Source: Fibrobacter sp. UWH6 (GTDB lineage: Bacteria > Fibrobacterota > Fibrobacteria > Fibrobacterales > Fibrobacteraceae). Taken from it: a DNA stretch of 64,000 nt. Each line of letters begins with the position of its first letter. Position 1 is the stretch's first letter. The DNA is taken from NCBI RefSeq assembly GCF_900142465.1, contig NZ_FRAX01000011.1:1-64000 (forward strand), read 5' to 3'. Of this stretch, positions 9,701-17,262 are shown piece after piece. The notes under the pieces are model-generated. The model had not been told where the DNA came from and did no database searches. It saw only the letters and a program-made list of their open reading frames with translations. A program made the translations under genes and the position numbers.

Positions 9701-9995
9701 ATCAATCAGAGTCGCGATGGCAGGATACGTGTTAAAATCTTCTGATGAGTGGATTCGTGGAGGCGGCAAAGATTATTTCAAATTTTCTGCAAAACCCGCT
9801 GGTTGCGTTTATTTTGAAACCGATCGAAGACGACACGAAGGCGAAGGAATCTTCGCTCCTTTTTGGACATCAACTAATGCAAGAAATTATTCCGTATATG
9901 CCTGGGGTTTCGAATCTAATGCTAATAACGGGCTAGCGCATTTGGCACCCAAATACGCTGGATATTCAGTGCGCTGCCTCACAACCATAGAGTAG
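6720..9995 (+). CDS. Large FISUMP-domain surface lipoprotein
   Basis: This 1091-residue exported lipoprotein has a type II signal peptide with lipobox LAAC (lipidated Cys24). A Ser-rich linker with poly-serine blocks fills residues 95-215. Repeats of about 45-60 residues follow the pattern Cys, variable, YYVC or YVCE, then Trp. Three lie near 45-310 and at least five more near 575-870. The C-terminal 210 residues form a FISUMP domain, recognised from KIGNQIWMAENLNYAYN, CYDNDAENCKKYGRLYLW and CPEGWHLPSLTDIE. The domain is very abundant in Fibrobacter and its function is unknown. The start is the ATG pair at 6720 with only a weak upstream site. It is 39 bp from the next lipoprotein, with which it is probably co-transcribed. 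Its presence as element cargo is unusual. Confidence 0.88.
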   Translation: MMKVFFLKRSVVPLAALIFALAACSEGPSSPAKESSHNNEDENSVREVATVYDLGRCTREREGDTVYVIEKLRDYVCINHAWIDASEDLAIKSSSSKKESYSSMNEEFSDKNSSSSIKSGAQDTTHSSSSKQNSLENTPSSSGKQDLAEASSSSMQPSSSSKAIPSSSATLSSPSTVSSSSVQPQSSSHESSSSYSSSSTEIEESSSSETQSSELTHREVSDVYGIGACSIDNDGHTVFVTANAVTYVCEDGVWSIYVTSPSITGSSSSVDQASIPSYTEITDILQLSKCNEDSEGATTLSLKDTTYYTCTNGVWQKGDIHGYIVKKRSILGKAHKGPFQFGSTVYLRELAGDELRYTGKVYVDEISSNKGDYVIPSVNLIYPYVSIEVTGLYRNEVSGEYSQKPLTLYALTDLSVDNRTKVNVNLLTHLEYKRALHLVRKGYSILAAKKQADQEIMTAFELPTTIKYSEDLSIFEDNEEDNVDYANASLMMLNLLFLGNRNDDEIESTIETFVSDFEKDGVWDDASTKAAMADFAIDVNSSEILANVKDWNILDIPAFETQLEMFWNNVYKLGGCTAVRKGVVSQNKNELSKNYNVYYVCKDSRWVKASQIEYDTYGWTAGKIGEVKKGDVSDTKYVYRDGSWSTASSVESTLGSCTTANSSTISQYTPPHETNSYYYVCANTYWVCISTYTADTYGWSNGELNEVRKGNVTEQKYIYKDNKWKEANEQERSLGSCIKDTYNTIGVHDGEYYICKESVCEIYSQCTYNVWVKPTDSEIIEQDTRNTPCTQDGSIISGQLYSENKYVCDNGSFRFALETEIKINAGCNSYTIDNTISIDVDDWHQEIYKCTEATGWKISGLNYINHTMTDPRDGQVYKTTKIGNQIWMAENLNYAYNTPTETLDSSSFCYDNDAENCKKYGRLYLWSAAMDSSAIFSLDGLGCGDGAECNSKGEIQGVCPEGWHLPSLTDIETLYINSYEIFGDTAQVDTASDGSIRVAMAGYVLKSSDEWIRGGGKDYFKFSAKPAGCVYFETDRRRHEGEGIFAPFWTSTNARNYSVYAWGFESNANNGLAHLAPKYAGYSVRCLTTIE

Positions 9996-10034
9996 CTCTA
10001 CAATCAAGGATATTAGTCTACAAGGAGACATACT

Positions 10035-11822
10035 ATGAACAATAATAAGCATACGCTAAACAACTCCTTAAACATATCAGCCAAGTTGACGTCATTTGCA
10101 TTATGCATCACTTTAATCGCATGTGGTAGTGACGGAGGAACAACAGCAGAAGACAATAGTACCGAAAGTTCGTCAACAGAAACAAGCATTGTCATAAACA
10201 CTTTTGAAGATCTTCCCAATTGCAATAGCAAGCGCGAGGGAAATCTTGCCTACATAAAAGATGACAAGATTGCCTACGTGTGTGAAGACGGCTCGTGGCA
10301 TAAAGACGTTTCCAACAACACAAGCGGAAACTCAGGAGACAATGGCGCCAACGAAAGTTCAGACGCAGACGCCACGGACACGGGCAGCGCCATTAACGAC
10401 AGCGAACTCAACGGTAAATTTGTAGACATAACCTCAGCCAGTTCCATTGAAATTATTCAATACATTGAAGCAAACCCCACATCACCTCCAGCTTCATCAT
10501 CCAGCAACGAACGGGTTGACCCATCCGAGGAAGAAGCCCGAAGAGTTTTGGTCATAGCAAACTACGGTGATTGCACAGAAAGCAAGGACGGCAAGGGAGC
10601 AAGCATTTTTCTAGAAGACGAATCAGCCATTTACTACATATGCAAAAACAAGCATTGGGAAGTTACCGATCAAATGACTGCTGCGATTGGAGAATGCAAC
10701 GAAGATACTCAAGGCTCACTTGGAGCAATCTATGACAATGCTTATAGACCAACCTATTACATCTGCAATCAGGAAAATTGGGAATACGTTCCTAGAATCA
10801 TAGTCGAACACGGCATTTGTAACGAGTCCAAGAAGGATAGCGTAGTCCACTTTTCAAGTCCCTACATGATGCAATATCACGAATACTATATATGCAGCAA
10901 TGGCGAATGGGAAGAGACCACCGAGTTCGTCTTGAAAAACGGGAAATGCACACAAGACAAAGAAAATCAAGTTGTATCCTATAGCGATTATACAACTCTT
11001 TATATGGAGCAATCCTATATTTGCCGAAGTGGAGAATGGATAGACAAAGAAGAATGGCTACATAGCGCGTGCAATGAAAGTAACGAAAATCCGCAAAGTA
11101 TTGAAAAAAATACATACATCTGCAACAGCGGCACGTGGACTCTCATCGGAGAGGATTGCAACTCTGATTTACAAGGAATTGTAGAAGAAGTATTTAACGA
11201 AAGCACATCCAATTTTAGTTACTATATCTGCAAAGACAACAAATGGGCCCAAGCATCTATACTAGAAGCTGAATACGGATTATGCGACGAAAACAAAGAG
11301 GGCGAAATCGCCATTAGCGATCAGTCGAATACAATCTATTACATCTGTCACAACAAAGAATGGGAAGAAATTGAAATTTGCGACGATAGTAAAGAAAACG
11401 AGATTTTTTCAAGCAAAGAGTACGTCCTCATTTGTCAAAATGGAAGTTGGATAGACGCCGGAGAAAAATCACAAGTTATCCTCGAATACGGAATCTGTGA
11501 CACAGACAACAACGGAATTTTCGCATCTGTAACAACCAACGCCAATGAATGTTCTATCATAGATTATCCCAATATCAACGAATGTTTAATCATAGAAAAT
11601 TACGTTTGTAAGAACGGAGAATGGCAGGAGGCTACACAAGTTGAAGTTAAATACGGCCTTTGCGATTCAGAAAAAGAATACAAAGTCGTATGCGTAAACG
11701 AAATATCACAAGAAACATTGACGTTAACACATGAATATTATATGTGTACCCATAATGAAACTTGGGAAGTGGCAGACACCAAATACATCACAAGCGACAT
11801 AGAATGCCCCTCTGAGAAATAG
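10035..11822 (+). CDS. Cys/Trp-repeat lipoprotein
   Basis: This 595-residue lipoprotein has lipobox LIAC (Cys30). The mature part is a chain of about eleven repeats of roughly 40-45 residues. Each has a first Cys after a Gly or Asn (for example YGDCTESKDG), then YYIC, then a Trp in the form GEWEE, NKHWE or GTWTL. The paired Cys spacing suggests one disulphide per module. It shares this module with the protein just upstream but lacks the FISUMP domain. AAGGAG lies 7 bp before the ATG. It closes a two-gene rightward unit that ends at the hairpin at 11847. I do not know its function; a secreted or surface-exposed binding role is a guess from the modular layout. Confidence 0.8.
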   Translation: MNNNKHTLNNSLNISAKLTSFALCITLIACGSDGGTTAEDNSTESSSTETSIVINTFEDLPNCNSKREGNLAYIKDDKIAYVCEDGSWHKDVSNNTSGNSGDNGANESSDADATDTGSAINDSELNGKFVDITSASSIEIIQYIEANPTSPPASSSSNERVDPSEEEARRVLVIANYGDCTESKDGKGASIFLEDESAIYYICKNKHWEVTDQMTAAIGECNEDTQGSLGAIYDNAYRPTYYICNQENWEYVPRIIVEHGICNESKKDSVVHFSSPYMMQYHEYYICSNGEWEETTEFVLKNGKCTQDKENQVVSYSDYTTLYMEQSYICRSGEWIDKEEWLHSACNESNENPQSIEKNTYICNSGTWTLIGEDCNSDLQGIVEEVFNESTSNFSYYICKDNKWAQASILEAEYGLCDENKEGEIAISDQSNTIYYICHNKEWEEIEICDDSKENEIFSSKEYVLICQNGSWIDAGEKSQVILEYGICDTDNNGIFASVTTNANECSIIDYPNINECLIIENYVCKNGEWQEATQVEVKYGLCDSEKEYKVVCVNEISQETLTLTHEYYMCTHNETWEVADTKYITSDIECPSEK

Positions 11823-11846
11823 TATTCCTTTCTTTCCAAGCAGAAC

Positions 11847-11873
11847 AGCCCCCCGGCGTCAACGCCAGGGGCT
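11847..11873. terminator. Hairpin between convergent genes
   Basis: A strong inverted repeat with outer arms AGCCCC and GGGGCT and inner arms GGCGT and ACGCC lies 25 bp after the lipoprotein stop and before the stop of the leftward gene at 11911. The T tract on either side is weak, so efficiency is uncertain. Confidence 0.6.
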
Positions 11874-11910
11874 ATTCACTTAGTCATTGACGTTACGCAA
11901 AGAGCATTCC

Positions 11911-12627
11911 CTAGGCGCCTATCAACGTCTGTACAGCAACATCTTCAGGATTGACGGACACCGCATCCTTCAGCGAAAACAGTCCTAGATTGAAAAAGAT
12001 GTGCATTAGAAGACATATATCCACATCCTTCAGTTCAGGCCTATTGAACACGCTGGCCTCCAACTCCTCTTGGTCCGAATAAGTCCAAACAGATTGCAGT
12101 ATCAAGGGGAAACCATTAACAAGCACGTTCCGTTCCATATACGACCCTCCATCTTTTCTTTTGGAAGGAAAAGATGCATTGCATACAATTCTAGCGATCT
12201 CTTCAGCAGGGAAACGAAAACTCGACAGAGAGAGCAAGTACGCCATATCTTTGCAAAGGCTTCGCTCCTCTAAACTTGACGGTTCCCTATCCAAAACCGA
12301 TTCACCCCTTATGCATACAAAGAAGGATACTCGTGGAAAGGAGTCGCAAGGAATGATACCATCCGTAACCATCTGCCGAGTTCTATGCAGTATGCCTTCG
12401 GCCCTATCAACCAACGCTGACTGCACCTCCTTAAGCGAGTCGTTTAGATTGATAATTTTTTGGACATTCTCGCTAGTCCATTCGAACGTCTCGTTATGGT
12501 GCTGCCTACGAAGCCACGCGTAACGAATAAAAGGTGCATCCTCTGTGAGACCCACAGGTTCCAAAATCTGTCCTAGAACAGCCCCGTCGTCAGCAAATCC
12601 ATCTATTGAATCAACTTTTCTGAACAT
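11911..12627 (-). CDS. Unknown protein co-transcribed with a tyrosine recombinase
   Basis: This product of about 238 residues matches no family I recognise. It has no signal peptide or membrane segment and looks soluble. Arg/Glu-rich helical stretches (residues 55-90) are followed by a mixed region. The start at 12627 is chosen because GGAG sits 6 bp upstream; an earlier in-frame ATG at 12663 would add 12 residues but has only AAAAG before it. It follows the recombinase stop at 12672 closely, so the two form a leftward pair. Pairing suggests a recombinase accessory, a directionality factor or a regulator. That rests on context only. Confidence 0.6.
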   Translation of the reverse strand: MFRKVDSIDGFADDGAVLGQILEPVGLTEDAPFIRYAWLRRQHHNETFEWTSENVQKIINLNDSLKEVQSALVDRAEGILHRTRQMVTDGIIPCDSFPRVSFFVCIRGESVLDREPSSLEERSLCKDMAYLLSLSSFRFPAEEIARIVCNASFPSKRKDGGSYMERNVLVNGFPLILQSVWTYSDQEELEASVFNRPELKDVDICLLMHIFFNLGLFSLKDAVSVNPEDVAVQTLIGA

Positions 12628-12671
12628 AACCGTCTCCGTGTTAAGTGTTAAGGTTATGTCCATCTTTTACG

Positions 12672-13628
12672 CTACCCTAAGGCTTGTTCTATACGCATCT
12701 CGCTGTTGTTCTTGGCTCGTTCAAGGCTATGAGCGTATATGAGCGTTGTGTTGATATTGTTATGCCGTAAGAGCTGTTGGGTCTCCTCTAGGGACCCTCC
12801 ATTCAGCAGGTTCAGGGTAGCAGCAGTATGACGGAGACTATGCGCCGTGAGGCGGGGGCTATCCAGCCCGGCTCGAACCAAAGCATTCTTCTCAATACGG
12901 CTAATGCTCCTCGTTGAGAGACGACCATCCTTGTTTACGTTGGAAGCGCAAGCAAACAATGGTGCGGACGGAGCGACACGCCCACGGACGGCAAGATACT
13001 CACGAATAGCAGCTTCTGCCTTAGGGGCTACCTTGACGAAGGTCGTCTTCTCGTCACGTCCCTTGCCCTGAACATACAGCACCAAGCTATCCCCAACCGT
13101 CCTAAGGTCCTCCACATTGGATCGAGCAACCTCTATCGTACGGAGTCCCGTCGTAAGGGACAGTCTAACTATGGCATAGTCTCGCTTTTGGTCAACGCTA
13201 TCACGAGGCATAGAATCCAAGAGGAGCTTCGCTTGGTTAGTTGTCAGGTAGTCCTTATGGAAGCCCTTATCCTGCTTGCAGCCCTTCACACGAACCGCGA
13301 TATTGTTGTACAAGCCTTCCATATCAAGCCATTGGAAGAACATCTTGACAGCTGTCAAGTAAAGGCGAATTGTACTCGGGCTCTTACCAGCCGCCTTCAT
13401 TGATTCGCGATAGGCAACGACATCGTCACGGACGGGGCTCGTAATGGAGTTCATCTTCATATAGTCAAAGAACTGCCGTATGGCTCGACGATAGGTCTCT
13501 ACACTCTTGGGACGAACATCAATGAACGCAAGGAAGCGTTCGTACAGCATTCCAAAATCAAGTCCCTGATAGCCCGTAACGGACGATCCCTGTTCGCAAT
13601 CAAATACTTGAGGGCAAAGCGATTCCAT
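12672..13628 (-). CDS. Tyrosine recombinase (XerC/D-like), third in the window
   Basis: This 318-residue recombinase has a SAM-like core-binding domain at residues 27-105 (YRRAIRQFFDYM, STIRLYLTAVKMFFQWL). Its complete catalytic set is Arg163 (TTGLRTIEVARS), Lys189 (QGKGRDEK), His263-x-x-Arg266 (HSLRHTAATL), His289 (LLRHNNINTT) and Tyr298. It lacks an arm-binding domain and so resembles XerC/D or cassette recombinases more than the integrase at 3133. It lies mid-element with a partner gene downstream. AGGAG precedes the ATG. The 18-base start region AGACATAGGAGTGCGTTATG matches the integrase at 3133 except at two positions, so the two genes probably share a regulator. Confidence 0.9.
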   Translation of the reverse strand: MESLCPQVFDCEQGSSVTGYQGLDFGMLYERFLAFIDVRPKSVETYRRAIRQFFDYMKMNSITSPVRDDVVAYRESMKAAGKSPSTIRLYLTAVKMFFQWLDMEGLYNNIAVRVKGCKQDKGFHKDYLTTNQAKLLLDSMPRDSVDQKRDYAIVRLSLTTGLRTIEVARSNVEDLRTVGDSLVLYVQGKGRDEKTTFVKVAPKAEAAIREYLAVRGRVAPSAPLFACASNVNKDGRLSTRSISRIEKNALVRAGLDSPRLTAHSLRHTAATLNLLNGGSLEETQQLLRHNNINTTLIYAHSLERAKNNSEMRIEQALG

Positions 13629-13638
13629 AACGCACTCC

Positions 13639-13790
13639 TATGTCTACGAGAACAAAGCGTTCTTCTCTATAAAGATAACCCAAGGATTACTCAGTTGAAA
13701 GCTTTTTTCTTTATTTTTCTAACGAAAAAAAATATTAGACATACTCTGGAGTATGTCTAGACATACACCAGATGCTATCTAAGCATACTC
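13639..13790 (-). promoter_or_regulatory. Operator region of the third recombinase
   Basis: AGACATA (read leftward, 13639-13645) overlaps the ribosome binding site. Further upstream is a 22-bp dyad at 13737-13758 (arms AGACATACTC and GAGTATGTCT around TG), another AGACATAC at 13759-13766, and the inverted pair ATGCT (13772-13776) and AGCAT (13782-13786). The same parts occur in the promoter region at 3087-3122. The remainder of 13629-13951 is AT-rich and holds no gene. Confidence 0.6.
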
Positions 13791-13951
13791 AAGGTACCAT
13801 CTAGATAGGTGTTAAAGGGGAGCTAGATATATGTCAAATTATTTTTCCCGTCATTTCTGCACATTATATCGCCTTCTTTTTCAAACTTGTCAAAGCAAAG
13901 TTCCTTGCGAGCCTTTGTAAAACTCATACAAGCAATCAACAAGGAACATAT

Positions 13952-14275
13952 ATGAGTCTTTTGCGCAAACGAGACCTTCCGTGGTCACAGAAGATAGACG
14001 AGCTAGGCGAACTCTTAGACAAAGCAAGCATCGACTTCGCCCTCCCCGATGAGGATGCCGAGAACGAGATGGACGTGGACATCAGAGGATACCTTGACGC
14101 AGACCAAGACGGCTCAGGCAACTGCGAATACCGCGTAACCCACCTGAGGGACGGCTCATTCCTCTGCGGGGATTACAACAAGCGTCTCACAGAAAAGTTC
14201 CACAGCGTGCAGCAGGTGCTTAGCCGCATCAACGAGTTGAACAAGGCAAAGTACCCCTCAACCACCATATTCTAG
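13952..14275 (+). CDS. Small acidic protein of unknown function
   Basis: This 107-residue protein is rich in Asp and Glu in its middle part (residues 20-50, DEDAENEMDVD). The C-terminal half reads YRVTHLRDGSFLCGDY and then a helix ending in TTIF. No signal peptide or membrane segment is seen. AAGGA before the ATG supports translation. It stands alone between the recombinase operator region and the ADP-ribosyltransferase-like gene. Small acidic proteins on mobile DNA are sometimes DNA mimics or anti-restriction proteins, but nothing here shows that. Confidence 0.6.
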   Translation: MSLLRKRDLPWSQKIDELGELLDKASIDFALPDEDAENEMDVDIRGYLDADQDGSGNCEYRVTHLRDGSFLCGDYNKRLTEKFHSVQQVLSRINELNKAKYPSTTIF

Positions 14276-14334
14276 CGTATGATTGAAGGGTTCCTAGAAG
14301 TTCTCTAAAACGGGATGGGCCGTCTAGAAACAAT

Positions 14335-14988
14335 CTAAACAATTTCCCATTCAACGATGTGAGCTTCAACTGTTTTCTTCAGCTCTGTATAAGTACTCAC
14401 ATCATAATCTCCAACTGGATAATTGGTGCAAGCAACAGTGTCCTTAATTTTTTTCAACTGTATTCCCGCTTCTAGCAGGACCTCAGATTCTTGACTCATT
14501 GCAAGATTTGGCTTAAACGGATAAACTCTGACATCCGGATTTACGATTTTCAAAATGTTGATATGAAGAACGTTAGACCGATAGGCCTTCCCTTTATAAA
14601 CTGCTTCACTTCGTGCTGTTTCAGGGTTTAATGTTGTCGACAAAGGTTCCGAGAGAGTAACAAGACTTGACGAGGGGTCAACACTCAGCACTCCTCCGTG
14701 GAATAAAATTTGTCCTGGAGTCATTTTTATACAAAGGCTCTTTACTTCCTGATCAGCCTTGTTTTTATCACACTTTTCATATTTTTTTTGATAAGCACTC
14801 ACCGCTGGCGGGAACTTCATCTTATCAGACTGTATCCAATTTGGTTGTTTCCTTTGTTCTTTCACTTGCTCATCAACGTGAAAGCTCAGCCCATTCGCCT
14901 CATTATTCACAACATACGCAGCAGCTGCATAAGCATTGTCAATTTCATTGTAAGGTTGCGCAAACACATTGATCAATTCCAAAACCAT
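14335..14988 (-). CDS. Predicted ADP-ribosyltransferase-fold protein
   Basis: This 217-residue protein carries the three spaced signatures of the ADP-ribosyltransferase (toxin/exoenzyme) fold. Residues 92-99 read GQILFHGG, where the NAD-binding strand usually has YRG; here the position is His97. Residues 115-123 read EPLSTTLNP, the STS-like turn. Residues 167-173 read ESEVLLE, matching the catalytic ExE followed by VLL. The first 85 residues have no recognised domain. If active, it would transfer ADP-ribose from NAD to a protein or nucleic acid. His in place of Arg is unlike the R-S-E class and recalls the H-Y-E class, so activity is uncertain. No signal peptide is present, so it probably acts in the cytoplasm. 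AGGAGG precedes the ATG perfectly. It could be a toxin or an anti-phage effector; no partner antitoxin is evident. Confidence 0.62.
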   Translation of the reverse strand: MVLELINVFAQPYNEIDNAYAAAAYVVNNEANGLSFHVDEQVKEQRKQPNWIQSDKMKFPPAVSAYQKKYEKCDKNKADQEVKSLCIKMTPGQILFHGGVLSVDPSSSLVTLSEPLSTTLNPETARSEAVYKGKAYRSNVLHINILKIVNPDVRVYPFKPNLAMSQESEVLLEAGIQLKKIKDTVACTNYPVGDYDVSTYTELKKTVEAHIVEWEIV

Positions 14989-15017
14989 CTTTATCCTCCT
15001 TTATTGTTCATAGCAAA

Positions 15018-15045
15018 GGGATGTCGCCCACTCAGACGACATCCC
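15018..15045. other. Stable hairpin between helicase remnant and ART gene
   Basis: Arms GGGATGTCG and CGACATCCC (9 bp) enclose about 10 bases. No poly-T follows on either side. On the leftward strand it lies between the helicase stop and the ribosome binding site of the ART-like gene, so it may act as an RNA processing or attenuation structure. Confidence 0.45.
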
Positions 15046-15114
15046 AATAGCACCTAGACGAATATACGCTTTCAGCGAAATTGTGCAACCAAAATAAAGT
15101 TTACAATCAAAGTC

Positions 15115-16452
15115 CTACTTCAGCAACCCACACTGTTCACCCGTTCCTGTGATAAACGTGGTCTCCCTAGCGCGGGTGATGGCCACGTAGAGCAGGGAGC
15201 GCATTTGCAGGAGGTAGTCTTTCTGCTGAACGGCATCCTTGTCGGTGAACGGATAGGCGTTAGGAACGACCTTGGAGGGCACATTCTGCTCGTTGACGCC
15301 CATCAGGATGACAGACTTGAACTCAAGACCCTTAATGGAGTGGAAGGTACATAGGTTTACACCCTTGGCATCACCCTTAGCGCTACCACTTGTGCGGTCG
15401 TAAGAGGCAATGTTCTGCTTGTGCAGCAGGTCCTTGATGCGACGCAGGGAGTTATTGCTATAGGCAGCAATGCAGATGTCAGAGTATTCCTTGCCATCCT
15501 TCTTCAACTCGGCTAGCCAATCCAACACCTTTTTACCCTCGGCATCAGGGCTCTCAGCCATCTCATAGACGGGTGCAGCACCGTGCATCAGGGATACATA
15601 GCCAACGATGTTCTCTTCCCCACCGTCAAAGTCATCAAAGGGCACGCCCTTAACAACAGATACGGCTCGGCGCTTAATTTCTTCCGTGGTACGGTAGTTG
15701 ACCTTGAGCTTACGGCTCTTGCTACCGCGGATGTTGATGCCAGCAGCGGCAAAGTTCAGTTTCTTGGAACTATAGACCTTCTGATACGGGTCACCAGCCA
15801 AGAAAAGATCGTTTGCGCCCTCAACAACCAAGGCACGGAGGAAACGCAATTCAGGGTTAGAGAAGTCCTGAATTTCGTCAGCAATAACGTTGGTATACGG
15901 GTGAATGTTATTCTCGTTCAAGTACCTGGTCAATCGATTGAACATCTCGTAACGGTCGTAGGAGCCTTTCTCGGCCCTCTGCTGCTTGTACTTTTCAACC
16001 AAGCCCCAAATCTCGAGACGCTGCTTTCTAGTCAAGGAGCGGCAGCGACCTACTCGAGCTTGCTTCAAATACGCTTCCTGAGACTCATTGCCATTGTAAA
16101 GAATGACATCTTCATACTCAGCCTTAAGGAAGGTCGGTTCAAACTCTGTAGCCTCGGTCTCCACCACGGACTGCCAAATTTTCAGTCCCTCGGTATAGTC
16201 AACCTTTCCGAGATTGTACTTGTTGGCAAGTTCAACCATCAGCTTATCAATGTTAGTCAAGGTATAACGATCAGCAATGCCCATCTTGGACACGAGAGCC
16301 TTAAGGTTATCGTTAAGGGCATTCGTATAGGTGGTAAAGAGAACGTTAGCTAGGGACTTATCACAAAGGTACTTCAGTCGATGGAGAGCTGCCACGGTCT
16401 TACCCGTACCAGCTACCGAATTGACGAGTCGTTCGAGCTCACGAGTACCGAG
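15115..16452 (-). pseudogene. UvrD/Rep-type superfamily 1 helicase, 5' truncated at Walker A
   Basis: The readable frame holds nearly all superfamily 1 helicase motifs: Walker A VAGTGKT (at 16390-16410), motif II ADEIQDFS, motif III LAGDPYQK, motif IV LKVNYRTTEE, motif V NLCTFHSIKGLEFKS and motif VI LLYVAITRARE. Everything that should precede Walker A is gone. About eight codons upstream of VNSVAGTGKT the frame runs into the CGAG repeat array and meets a stop at 16453-16455. The only start is a GTG inside the Walker A coding sequence, with no ribosome binding site. Relatives often carry a nuclease-like or other domain before the helicase; none is found on the far side of the array. I call it a decaying gene whose 5' end was lost at the array. 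Confidence 0.75.
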
Positions 16453-16787
16453 TTACGAGTCATACGAGCTGCCCGAACTTACGAGTCGCCCGAGTACCCG
16501 AGCTCACGAGTTAACGAGTTGACGAGCTACCGAGTTGACGAGTCGTACGAGTACCCGAGTCATACGAGCTGAACGAGCTTACGAGCGCCCGAGCCATACG
16601 AGTCGCACGAGTTAACGAGTCGTACGAGCTTACGAGCCGACGAGTTGACGAGTTGACGAGTTGACGAGTCACCCGAGTCGTACGAGTGCCCGAGCTTACG
16701 AGTCGCACGAGCACCGAGTCACCCGAGTCGTACGAGTGCCCGAGCTTACGAGTCGCACGAGCACCGAGTCACCCGAGTCGTACGAGT
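16421..16787. repeat. CGAG microsatellite-like array (7-9 bp units)
   Basis: More than forty units of 7-9 bp, each ending in CGAG, run without interruption. Examples are TTGACGAG, TCGTACGAG, CTTACGAG and TCACCCGAG. Near the right end a higher-order unit of about 50 bp is repeated (16673-16780). The array begins inside what was helicase coding sequence, where GACGAGTCGTTCGAG is still readable, which suggests growth from that seed by slippage. Open frames across it are Ser/Arg/Glu/Tyr low complexity and not credible genes. Confidence 0.85.
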
Positions 16788-17262
16788 CAATCAAACGTCG
16801 CAGAGTCTTGCTCAGCAGCTTCGCTGCTACCACAAGTAGCAGGACGAGTAGTAATTACAGCTACCGTTCCTCACGGCCGTAAACCGCATTTACGAGACTT
16901 TCTTTCGAAGAATCATTGCCCACCACAACGACAACAAGCATCCCTCATTACCCCCGCTTTGCGGGATTTTTTTTGAGGGTTTCTTGCGTACGTTGAGTTC
17001 GCAAACCTAGCTTCCGCCCGAAAGAAGCCCGTAAAAGTCACCGTAAGACCGTTTCGTCCTCAACTTCATCCAAGGCCACATTCACAAAGAAACGGGCTCA
17101 GAACGTCGTTTACGCCCGATTATGAAGGAAACAAAGGTTCGGAAGGCAGAAACGCGCCACAAATCAAGCTGGGAATCTTAATTTCCGGGAGTTTTTTATT
17201 TATTTAATTACTTATCAAGTACAATAAGGCGACCCAGACCGTCCACCCAACCAACATCAAGG
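16788..17262. other. Gene-free spacer with hairpins and an intrinsic terminator
   Basis: No credible coding frame is seen. Near 16808-16825 is the hairpin AGCAGC-TTC-GCTGCT. At 16953-16973 the arms CCCGC and GCGGG around TTT are followed by a run of T, a rightward rho-independent terminator with no rightward gene before it. This could end an untranslated transcript that starts in or near the CGAG array. From 16980 to 17262 I see nothing definite. Confidence 0.45.
16953..16973 (+). terminator. Rho-independent terminator without an obvious gene
   Basis: The stem CCCGC/GCGGG with loop TTT is followed by A and eight T. It faces rightward, while all neighbouring genes face left. Confidence 0.6.

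Noticed and set aside
16661-16976. Small + strand proteins across the CGAG array and beyond
   Set aside because: The translations are Ser/Arg/Glu/Tyr low complexity, lack ribosome binding sites and exist in several frames because of the repeat.
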